DNA of 36,213 nt, taken from Planctomycetales bacterium (GTDB taxonomy: Bacteria; Planctomycetota; Planctomycetia; Pirellulales; S012-138). Each line of letters begins with the position of its first letter. The first letter of the stretch is position 1. Positions 16,413 through 25,141 of the stretch are shown here, piece after piece. The notes beneath the pieces were generated by a model, which saw nothing but the letters and a program-made list of their open reading frames with translations, did not search any database and had not been told where the DNA came from. The stretch lies in the NCBI GenBank assembly GCA_015488215.1, contig WFOE01000215.1:1-36213 (forward strand), written 5' to 3'. The position numbers and the translations under genes were made by a program.

Positions 16413-16665
16413 GATGCACCTCGTCATCGGGAAACGCGGAAGCAATGCCGGATTGGGAACCGCTTTGGAGCAGGCGTTCTGCTGCCCATTCTGGACTCGC
16501 AGCCCGGGCGGGGCACGCAATTTTTCTCTTCGTGCGCAGAGCCTCGCCCAAAGGGCAAAACGGCAATAGCCTGCCACCGGTTCGACGCGCCGGGACGGAA
16601 AAAGTTCCCGGGATTTTTTACTCTGGAAATGTCGTTTCGCCGACTGGGGCTTTCGCCGGTGGGGG

Positions 16666-17679
16666 CTACAGCAACGCGGTGGTTTCTTCCAGGCCCAACA
16701 GCAGGTTCATGTTCTGCACGGCCGCCCCGGCGGCCCCCTTGCCCAGGTTGTCCAGGCAACTGAGCACCAGCACGCGGCCGCGGACCACGCGCACTGTCAG
16801 ATCGCAGAAGTTGCTGCCCGCGGTGTCCTTGGTGGCTGGCAGGTGTTCGACCACGCGGACGAACGGTTCCCGGCGGTAAAAGTCGGCGAAAAGTTCCAGC
16901 AGTTCCTCCTCGCCCACTTCGCGCCACGGCACGGCATAGACGGTGGAGAGAATCCCCCGGTCCATCGGCGCAAGATGCGGCGTAAAGATTACCTCCACGT
17001 CCGCCCCGGCGGCTTCGCCGAGCACCTGTTCGATTTCCGGCGTGTGCCGGTGCCGACCCACGTTGTAGGCCGAAAGGCTTTCGTTGCACTCCGGATAGAG
17101 CGTGGTGAGCTTGGGCTGGCGGCCTGCGCCGGAAACCCCGCTTTTGGAATCGACGATAATCCCCCGCGGCTCAATCATTCCGGCCCGAAGCAGCGGAGCC
17201 AGGGCCAGAATGGCCGAGGTGGGATAACAGCCCGGGTTGGCCACCAGACGGCAGGAGCGAATCTGTTCCCGATAAAGTTCCGGCAGCCCATAGACGGCTT
17301 GAGGGAGCAGCTCGGGAGCCTGATGCTCCTTGCCGTACCACTGGCGGTACACTTCGGCGTTTTTGAGCCGGAAGTCGGCACTTAGGTCCACCACGCGGGC
17401 CCCAGCTTCCAGCAGCCGGGGAACCACCTGGGCCGTCACCCCGTGCGGCAGGCAGCAAAACACCACGTCGGATCGGGCGGCCACGGCTTCCGGTTCCAGG
17501 TTCTCGCAGCAGAGGTCCAATCGCCCGGCCAGGCTGGGATGCACGGCGGCGATGTGCGGATTGCCCTCCTGGCGCGAGGTGAGCACGGAGATTTCCACCT
17601 CCGGATGCCGTAGCAAATAGCGCAACAGCTCCAGGGCCGAATAGCCCGTGGCGCCCATAATCCCTACGCGAACGGCCAT
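16666..17679 (-). CDS. argC: N-acetyl-gamma-glutamyl-phosphate reductase
   Basis: 337 aa, of normal length. ArgC reduces N-acetylglutamyl phosphate to the semialdehyde with NADPH, the third step of arginine synthesis. The Rossmann motif GATGYS is at 9-14. The catalytic cysteine is Cys151 in [13 protein letters not shown]. Further conserved segments are [39 protein letters not shown] and the C-terminal [20 protein letters not shown] at 17679 ([14 protein letters not shown]) has AGGTT upstream. No other arginine gene is nearby, so the pathway is dispersed in this genome, as is usual outside Proteobacteria operons. Confidence 0.96.
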   Translation of the reverse strand: MAVRVGIMGATGYSALELLRYLLRHPEVEISVLTSRQEGNPHIAAVHPSLAGRLDLCCENLEPEAVAARSDVVFCCLPHGVTAQVVPRLLEAGARVVDLSADFRLKNAEVYRQWYGKEHQAPELLPQAVYGLPELYREQIRSCRLVANPGCYPTSAILALAPLLRAGMIEPRGIIVDSKSGVSGAGRQPKLTTLYPECNESLSAYNVGRHRHTPEIEQVLGEAAGADVEVIFTPHLAPMDRGILSTVYAVPWREVGEEELLELFADFYRREPFVRVVEHLPATKDTAGSNFCDLTVRVVRGRVLVLSCLDNLGKGAAGAAVQNMNLLLGLEETTALL

Positions 17680-18082
17680 GATGGAACCTGTGTCAGCGAT
17701 GCGTAAGTATCTGTGGAACAAGCGATAAGTTCCAGGTGCTACACTTCTCTGGAGGCAGGTCCGTGGTGGGACCTACGGGTCCCAATATACCACCGCCCCG
17801 GGCCACTGGCCACGACCGCAGGAGACGGCGGACCGGAGGCCGGAACCAATTTGACAAAAGGGAGTTGCGCAAAGCGTTGAACCAACCGCCCCCCATCTGG
17901 CACGAACAAAGTGTGCCGGTGGTCCGCTTTGTGCAAAAGCCGCAGCTTCTGCGGTTTCCAAGCGGCTCGGGAACCAAGGCTGGCATTGGCAACCGCCCAG
18001 GTCATCGGCCAAACTGAACAGTTGGTACAACCCTTACGTTTTGCTTCCTTTAGTTTCTTTCCTGCCAGAGGATGCCGAAACG
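17680..18082. other. Divergent intergenic region between argC and the MoxR gene
   Basis: About 403 bp without a supported gene. It must hold the argC promoter and the promoter of the large plus-strand cluster. The only striking element is a perfect 7-bp hairpin at 17767-17784, TGGGACC/GGTCCCA closed by TACG, that is, the very stable C(UACG)G tetraloop form. It has no T tract on either side. Confidence 0.4.
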
Positions 18083-19103
<1,021 letters not shown>

Positions 19104-19132
<29 letters not shown>

Positions 19133-20006
19133 TGAGGCCATCCGCCGCATCTCCCGGCTGGAGTTGCGGGCACGGCACATCGTGGAAGGGTTTCTTTCCG
19201 GGATGCACCGCAGTCCCTACTTCGGGCACTCGGTGGAGTTCGCCCAGCACCGCGAGTACGTGCCAGGGGACGATCTGCGCGACATCGACTGGAAAGTCTG
19301 GGCCAAACAGGACCGGCTCTATATCAAGCAGTACGAAGAAGAAACCAACATGCGCTGCACGCTGTTGGTGGACGTTTCGCGCAGCATGCAGTACGGCAGC
19401 GGCCCGCTGAACAAGTACGAATACGCCTGCACCGCGGCGGTGAGCCTGGCCTACTTGATCCTGCGGCAGCAGGATTCGGTGGGCTGCATCGCTTTCGACA
19501 GCAAGATCCGCACGGCCGTCCCGCCCCGCAGCAAGCGGACGCACTTGATGTCCATCATCAAGGCCCTGGACGGCAGCCGCCCGCAGGAGACGACCGACCT
19601 TTCGACCATCCTGGCCCAGGTGGCCGAAAACCAGCCGCGGCGCGGGATGGTCGTGCTGTTTTCCGACCTGCTGGTCGAGCGGCCGCCGCTTTTGCGAGGG
19701 CTGCGGCTGCTGCGACAACGAGGGCACGACGTGCTAGTGCTGCACGTGATGGACGACGACGAGCTGGACTTCCCCTTCAGCGGCCCCACCCGCTTCGACG
19801 GGCTGGAGGTGCCCGAGCACCTCTCCTGCAACCCCCGGGCCCTGCGGGAAGGATACCTGGAAGCCCTGAACGCCTACCTGGAGGAAATCCGCCGCGGCTG
19901 CGCCGGACACACGATTGACTACGCCCTGGTCCGCACCAGCCAGCCGCTGGATGCGGCCCTGGCCCATTTCCTGAGCAACCGCTTGGGAATGCATCACCGG
20001 AATTGA
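19104..20006 (+). CDS. DUF58 domain protein with vWA MIDAS motif
   Basis: 300 aa, ATG at 19104, overlapping the end of the MoxR gene by about 30 nt. The DUF58 signature [18 protein letters not shown] is at about 51-68. It is followed by a vWA fold with the MIDAS pattern D-x-S-x-S at Asp90-Ser94 ([12 protein letters not shown]), the threonine in [10 protein letters not shown] and the aspartate in [10 protein letters not shown]. There is no transmembrane segment, unlike many DUF58 proteins, so it should be cytoplasmic and available to MoxR. The MoxR-DUF58 pair is conserved across bacteria and is linked to envelope stress, aerotolerance (Bat) and metal-cofactor insertion in different lineages. 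Which applies here is unknown. Confidence 0.94.
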
Positions 20007-20446
20007 CGGCTTGCGGCGTGCGCTAGGGTGCTACCGCATGAAAGGCTTGGGGGCTTGGAGGCGTGGGGGGATGAGGAGGTGCTTCCGCACCGAAGCAAGA
20101 ACAAACGCAACAACACGAGACGACAAAACGGCGAGCCGGGGACTTCAGTCCCCGGAGAAGAAACACCAGGAGGCGATTCCGATTTGTTTTTCCTCCCCGG
20201 ACTAAAGTCCGGGGCTCGCCAGGCAAAAACCAACCTGGCAAAGCCCAAGCAAAAACGGTCAACGTAAACCGATGCATGACACGGAAGCTCACAGCACAAA
20301 TGGAAACACCTGTGCACAAACGGGGAGACACATTCGCAGAAACGGCAAGCCGCCGACTTGCCGGCTGACTTGAACAACCGGTGGCGAAGACGTTGAAACC
20401 GCCGCGCTGAACCAACAGCCCCGACCGCGCTGACAGACAACCGCTT
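20007..20446. other. Intergenic region inside the MoxR/vWA cluster
   Basis: 440 bp between the DUF58 gene and the first membrane vWA gene, a conspicuous break in an otherwise tight plus-strand cluster. It contains the palindromic element at 20130-20220. The remaining sequence is free of a plausible gene. A GGCAAG/CTTGCC inverted repeat lies near 20344-20363. A new promoter for the downstream genes is possible here. Confidence 0.45.
20130..20220. repeat. MITE-like palindromic element with two sub-hairpins
   Basis: The 91-bp element is bounded by GGCGAGCC (20130-20137) and its complement GGCTCGCC (20213-20220). Inside each end lies its own hairpin: GGGGACTTCAGTCCCC on the left and CCCCGGACTAAAGTCCGGGG on the right. 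Similar sequence occurs at 10370-10394, so this is a dispersed family. No transposase is associated. It could be a non-autonomous mobile repeat or an extragenic palindrome of REP type. Confidence 0.65.
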
Positions 20447-22630
20447 ATGGAACAGTTTTTCATCCATCCCGGGCTGGCTTCGCTGGGAGCCCTGCTGGTG
20501 GGCGTGCCGGTGTTGATCCACCTGATCAACCTGATGCGCCACCGCCGGGTCGAGTGGGCGGCCATGGAGTTCCTGCTGGCGGCCTACAAGAAGAGCCGCA
20601 CCTGGGTCATTCTGAAGCAGCTTTTGCTGCTGCTGTTGCGGATGCTGGCCGTGGCCGCCGTGGCCCTGATCGTGGCCCAGCCGCTGCTTCAGGCCGACCG
20701 CTGGTTTCTGCTGGGCGGGCAGACGACGCACCACATCGTGCTGCTGGACGACAGCTTTTCCACCTCGGACCGGCACGGCGACCGCCAGGCGATGGACCTG
20801 GGCAAGGACGTGGTGCTGCGGCTGGCTCGCCGGGCGGTGGAAGCCCGCAGCCCGCAAAAGTTCACCCTTGTCCGCTTTTCCCGCCCTCGGCAGCCGGAAC
20901 TCAACGCCGCGTTGGTGGACTCGCAGTTCGAAGCCCGGCTGGTTTCGGAGTTGAACCGCATTACCCCGTCGCAGACCGACGCCGGCCCGCTGGCCGCCTT
21001 GCAAGGGCTGGATCAGTTGCTGGACGATTCCAGCGAAAAGCGCGTGGTGTACCTGGTTTCCGACTTCCGGCAGCGGCAGTGGCAGGAACCCAAGGCGCTG
21101 GACCGGCGTTTGCAGCAGCTTCGGGACCAGGGGCTGGAGGTCCACCTGATCCAGTGCGTGGACCAGCAGCACGAAAACCTGGCCATCGTGCGGCTGGAGC
21201 CGGCCTCGGGCATCCGGGCGGCCGGCGTGCCCGTGACCATGGAAGTAACCGTGCACAACTACGGCACCAGCGTGGCCCGCGAAGTGGCCGTCACCCTCCG
21301 CGAAGACGGCAAGGAACGGCCCGGGGTGGTCATTCGTTCCATCGGTCCCGGACAAGCCGAAACGCGACGTTTTACGGTCCAGTTTGCCACGGCCGGACAG
21401 CACTTCGTTACCGCCCAACTGGCCACCGACGCGGTGGAGGCGGACAACGTGCGTTACTGCGTGCTGGACCTGCCGGTGTCGGTGCCGGTGCTCATCTGCG
21501 ACGGCGACCCGGCGGCCACCGACGGCCGGTTTCTCTCCCTGGCCCTGGCTCCTAGCAACCGGGTGCGGTCGGGGATTTCGCCCCGGGTAGAGCTGCCCCG
21601 GTTCTTGAATAACCACCCGTTGGAAAACTTTCAGGGCATCTATCTGACTAACTTTTCCACGCTGGACCAGGTGGCCATCGAGAACCTGGAACGCTACGTC
21701 CGCGGCGGCGGAGGGCTGGCCGTTTTTATGGGCGAGGAGGTTCGCGCCCAGTTCGTCAACGAGCATCTGTATCGGGACGGCCAGGGGCTGTTCCCCGTGC
21801 CGCTGGTCACCCCGGTGGACTTGATTCCCGACCCGCTGAACGAAAAACCGGACGTGGAGCCGGACACTTCGCATCCGGTGTTCCGTATCTTCGAGTACCT
21901 GCGCAACGATTTCCTCAAGGCGCTGCGCGTATATCGTTACTTCGCCGTGCCGCAGGACTGGCAGGCCACCAGCGAGCATCCGGTCCGCGTGGTGGCCCGG
22001 CTGCGCAACGGAGCCCCCCTGGTGCTGGAACACCGCTTCGGCCGCGGGCGGGTGATCGTCTTCCTGACCAGCGTGGCCCCGGTGTGGAACAACTGGGTGG
22101 GCAATCCCAGCTTTCTGGTTTCCATGCAGGAACTGCAATCGTACCTGGCCCGCTGGAGCGATCCGGGGCTGCAAGTGGGCCAGCCACTGGTGCTGCGCGT
22201 GCCGGCGGCCCAGTACGCCGCCCAGGCCACGCTGCGGCGACTGGAAAACCAACCACTGAGCGTGCCGCTGCAAGGCGTACTGAAGGACGAAACGCTCACC
22301 TTCCGCTGGGACGATACGTCGCTGGCCGGCGTCTATCGCTGGGAACTGCAACCGGCCCAGGGCGAACCGGAACACCACGCCTACGCGGTGAACGTCAACC
22401 CGGAAGAAGGCGACCTGGCCTACTTCAGCCCGGACCAGCTCGACTCCCGGCTGGAAGCCGACGTGCGAATCATGAATGCAGCGGCTGTTAGCGACCTGGC
22501 TTCGAACCAGGCCCGCAGCAGCGTCAGCGAATACCTGCTTTATGCCCTGATTGTGTTGTTGCTTGGCGAACAACTGCTGGCCTATTCGGCCAGTTATCAT
22601 CCTCCTTCGCTCAAGGGGGTGCGTGCATGA
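20447..22630 (+). CDS. BatA-type membrane protein with vWA domain and C-terminal membrane anchor
   Basis: 727 aa. The N-terminus MEQFFIHPGLASLGALLVGV with PVLIHLINLMRHRRVEW matches the BatA/aerotolerance N-domain: a membrane hairpin of two segments at about 10-30 and 56-82. A vWA domain follows with MIDAS Asp101-x-Ser-x-Ser (LLDDSFST), QTDAGPLAAL and VYLVSDFRQR. Residues about 240-330 form a CARDB-like beta domain (VEVTVHNYGTSVAREVAVTL-like pattern). A class I glutamine-amidotransferase-like fold follows (YVRGGGGLAVFMGEEV), and a last membrane segment lies near 700-715 (YLLYALIVLLLGEQLLAY). The amidotransferase-like part lacks an evident catalytic triad. The gene's ATGA end overlaps the next gene. 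Confidence 0.9.
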   Translation: MEQFFIHPGLASLGALLVGVPVLIHLINLMRHRRVEWAAMEFLLAAYKKSRTWVILKQLLLLLLRMLAVAAVALIVAQPLLQADRWFLLGGQTTHHIVLLDDSFSTSDRHGDRQAMDLGKDVVLRLARRAVEARSPQKFTLVRFSRPRQPELNAALVDSQFEARLVSELNRITPSQTDAGPLAALQGLDQLLDDSSEKRVVYLVSDFRQRQWQEPKALDRRLQQLRDQGLEVHLIQCVDQQHENLAIVRLEPASGIRAAGVPVTMEVTVHNYGTSVAREVAVTLREDGKERPGVVIRSIGPGQAETRRFTVQFATAGQHFVTAQLATDAVEADNVRYCVLDLPVSVPVLICDGDPAATDGRFLSLALAPSNRVRSGISPRVELPRFLNNHPLENFQGIYLTNFSTLDQVAIENLERYVRGGGGLAVFMGEEVRAQFVNEHLYRDGQGLFPVPLVTPVDLIPDPLNEKPDVEPDTSHPVFRIFEYLRNDFLKALRVYRYFAVPQDWQATSEHPVRVVARLRNGAPLVLEHRFGRGRVIVFLTSVAPVWNNWVGNPSFLVSMQELQSYLARWSDPGLQVGQPLVLRVPAAQYAAQATLRRLENQPLSVPLQGVLKDETLTFRWDDTSLAGVYRWELQPAQGEPEHHAYAVNVNPEEGDLAYFSPDQLDSRLEADVRIMNAAAVSDLASNQARSSVSEYLLYALIVLLLGEQLLAYSASYHPPSLKGVRA

Positions 22631-25101
22631 CGTGGTGGGAACATCCCCCGCTGGCCCAGGCCACGGCGGCCGTGGAGTCGGCCCCGCAGCTCACCTTCGA
22701 GCTGGGGCGGCTGCTCTCCTTCGGGCCGTGGCAGTGGGTGTTGCTGGTGGGGGTAATCGTGCTGGTGGCCGCGGTGGTCATCACCCTGTATCGCCGCGAT
22801 ACGGTCGAGCTGGGCCGCGGCGTGGCGCTGCTGCTGGTTTCGCTGCGGCTGGCCGCGCTGCTGGGCCTGCTGTGGATTTACCTGCTGCCGCAGTACCGCG
22901 TGGAACGCGAACAGGTCATCCCTTCGCGCGTGCTGCTGCTAGTGGATACGAGCCAAAGCGCCACGCTGGCCGACGTGCCCGGCCCCGACGGCGAACCGAT
23001 GCGCCGCATCGACGCGGCCGTGCATCTGCTGCGGGACACGCCGCTGGTGGAAAAGCTGCGCCAGGTGCATCGCGTAACCGTGCTGAAGTACGACGCCAAG
23101 GCCGAAACCGTGGCCGACCTGCCGCCTTACTACGCACAGAAAGGCTCCCGCCCGGGCACCTCGGCCAAAGACGGCCCCGAGCAGCAGGAACCCGCCCCGG
23201 ACTGGGCCCGGCTGCTTGCCGCCCAGGGGCGCCAGTCGCGGCTGTGCGGCGTGCTGCGCGAAGTGCTCACCGCCCATCACCAGGACCCCCTGGCCGGCGT
23301 GGTGATTCTGACCGACGGGCAGAACAACACCGGCGAAGGGCCGGACGCCGCGGTGGCTCTGGCCAAAGAGAACCGCGTTCCCCTCTGGCCCGTGGGACTG
23401 GGTTCCAACCAGCCGGAACGCTCGCTCCAGGTGGCCGATTTCCTGGTGCCGGCTCGGGCCTATCGGGGCGATGCCTACAAGGTGACCGGCTACGTGCGCG
23501 GCTTCGGCCTGGGTAACGCCCCGGTGCTGGTCGAACTGTTGCAGCGTCCAGCAAGCGCCGCCCGGGAAGCGGCCGACGTGGTCGATTCGCAGCAGCTCAC
23601 GCTTCCGGCCGACGGGGAGATCGTCCCAGTGCAGTTCGAGCAAAGCGCCGGCTCGCTCGACGAAGAAGACGAACCGGCCGGCGACGCTTCGGAGCAGTTG
23701 TTGCTGACGCTGCGCGTGCGCACGCTAAGTGGAAAACCGCTCCAGGCCGAAAAGGAGAAGATGATCGAGATCGTGGACTACAAGACCCGGGTGCTCCTGC
23801 TGGCCGGAGGGCCGACGCGCGAGTACCGCTTCGTGCGCAACCAGCTCAAACGCGACCCTTCGATGGTGGTCCACGTGGTGTTGCAAACCGCCCAGGAAGG
23901 AGTTTCCCAGGACGCCGACGAGCTGCTGGACGACTTCCCTTCGCTGAAGCAGGAGCTTTACGACTACGACTGCATCGTGGCTTTCGACTTCAACTGGCGC
24001 GAGCTGAGCCAGCAGCAGATCGAAATGCTCCAGGACTGGGTGGCCGAGGAGGCCGGCGGGCTGGTGGTGGTGGCCGGTCCGGTCTATATGGACACCTGGG
24101 TGCGTTCCCAAACCCCGGCCATGACCAGGCTCCGCGGCATGGTGCCAGTGCTGTTCCAGCAGCACTTTGCCGCGGTGGAAGACGACCGCTTCCAGCGGAA
24201 GGAACCAGCCCGGCTGGTGTTTACTCCCGAAGGGCTGACTGCTCCCTTTTTGCAACTGGCCGACACGCCCGAGGAAAGCCGCATGGTGTGGGAAACCTTC
24301 GAAGGCGTGTACGGCTACTATCGGGTCAAAGGCCCCAAGCCCGCGGCCACCGTCTTTGCCCGCTTCGACGATCCCACCAGCACCGAGGAAGAAACGGTCT
24401 ATCTGGCCGGGCACTTTTACGGTTCGGGCCGGGTGTTCTACCTGGGCAGCGGCGAGATGTGGCGGCTGCGCAGCCAGGGAGCCGGCTACTTCGAGGCTTT
24501 CTGGACCAAGCTGATTCGCCACGTTTCCCAGGGGCGGCTGCTCCGGGGGTCCAAACGCGGCGTGCTGCTGGTGCAACAGGACACCTACCAGGTGGGCCAG
24601 ACCGTGGCCGTTCAGGCCCAACTGAAAAACGCCCAACTGGAACCGCTCGAACTGACCCAGGTAACGCTGGAGATCGTCCGCCCGGACCAGAAACTGCAAA
24701 CCCTCACCCTGGCCGCGAAAGCCGACCGGCCGGGAACCTACGCCGGGCAGTTCAGCGTCTATTTGGAAGGGAACTACCAGCTCCGGCTCCCCGTGCCCGA
24801 AAGCGACGAGGTGCTCACCTGGAGCATCGAAGCGGTGATGCCGGACGTGGAAAAACAAAACGCCCAGCGCAACGACGCCCTGCTGGAACAACTGGCCAGC
24901 CAGACCGGCGGTACCTACCTGGACCGCTGGCAAAAGGTGCTGGAACCCGAACCCCTGTGGCAGAAACTCCCCGACCGGCGGCGGACGATTATCCTCCGCG
25001 GCACCCCGCAAACCCTGTGGGACAACCAGTGGACGCTGCTTGTGATTTGCGGGCTGCTGTTCGCGGAGTGGTTAATCCGCCGGCTGAGCAAACTGGCCTG
25101 A
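22627..25101 (+). CDS. Large membrane vWA protein, second copy of the BatA-like architecture
   Basis: 824 aa, ATG at 22627 overlapping the previous stop (ATGA), so translationally coupled. Two membrane segments lie at about 36-56 and 65-88. A vWA domain with MIDAS Asp107-x-Ser-x-Ser (LLLVDTSQSATLAD) and a later VVILTDGQNNTGEG follows. A beta domain comes next, then an amidotransferase-like fold (YDCIVAFDFNWRELSQQQIE, EEAGGLVVVAGPVYMDTWVR), a second beta domain with QVGQTVAVQAQLKN, and a C-terminal membrane helix (WTLLVICGLLFAEWLIRRL). The layout parallels the 727-aa neighbour, suggesting an ancient duplication into a heteromeric pair. Orientation: the vWA and amidotransferase-like parts lie between the N- and C-terminal anchors. 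Confidence 0.9.
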   Translation: MTWWEHPPLAQATAAVESAPQLTFELGRLLSFGPWQWVLLVGVIVLVAAVVITLYRRDTVELGRGVALLLVSLRLAALLGLLWIYLLPQYRVEREQVIPSRVLLLVDTSQSATLADVPGPDGEPMRRIDAAVHLLRDTPLVEKLRQVHRVTVLKYDAKAETVADLPPYYAQKGSRPGTSAKDGPEQQEPAPDWARLLAAQGRQSRLCGVLREVLTAHHQDPLAGVVILTDGQNNTGEGPDAAVALAKENRVPLWPVGLGSNQPERSLQVADFLVPARAYRGDAYKVTGYVRGFGLGNAPVLVELLQRPASAAREAADVVDSQQLTLPADGEIVPVQFEQSAGSLDEEDEPAGDASEQLLLTLRVRTLSGKPLQAEKEKMIEIVDYKTRVLLLAGGPTREYRFVRNQLKRDPSMVVHVVLQTAQEGVSQDADELLDDFPSLKQELYDYDCIVAFDFNWRELSQQQIEMLQDWVAEEAGGLVVVAGPVYMDTWVRSQTPAMTRLRGMVPVLFQQHFAAVEDDRFQRKEPARLVFTPEGLTAPFLQLADTPEESRMVWETFEGVYGYYRVKGPKPAATVFARFDDPTSTEEETVYLAGHFYGSGRVFYLGSGEMWRLRSQGAGYFEAFWTKLIRHVSQGRLLRGSKRGVLLVQQDTYQVGQTVAVQAQLKNAQLEPLELTQVTLEIVRPDQKLQTLTLAAKADRPGTYAGQFSVYLEGNYQLRLPVPESDEVLTWSIEAVMPDVEKQNAQRNDALLEQLASQTGGTYLDRWQKVLEPEPLWQKLPDRRRTIILRGTPQTLWDNQWTLLVICGLLFAEWLIRRLSKLA

Positions 25102-25141
25102 GGGCCCGCCGGAAGAGTTCCCCTTGCGTCAAGACCACACG

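Noticed and set aside
17767-17784. Hairpin as an intrinsic terminator
   Set aside because: No T tract on either strand, and it lies between divergent genes, where no terminator is needed.
19994-22600. Minus-strand open frame of 868 codons opposite the BatA-type gene
   Set aside because: It is rich in His, Gln, Arg and Val in the pattern expected of reverse-complemented GC-rich coding DNA, and the plus strand has clear vWA and BatA motifs.
23725-25011. Minus-strand open frame of 428 codons opposite the second membrane vWA gene
   Set aside because: Antisense shadow of a gene with MIDAS motif and membrane segments; no credible ribosome site or domain.
20447-25101. CRISPR-associated or defence ATPase-vWA system
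   Set aside because: MoxR-vWA pairs occur in some defence systems, but here the partners are membrane and secreted proteins typical of Bat-like envelope loci, with no nuclease or effector nearby.
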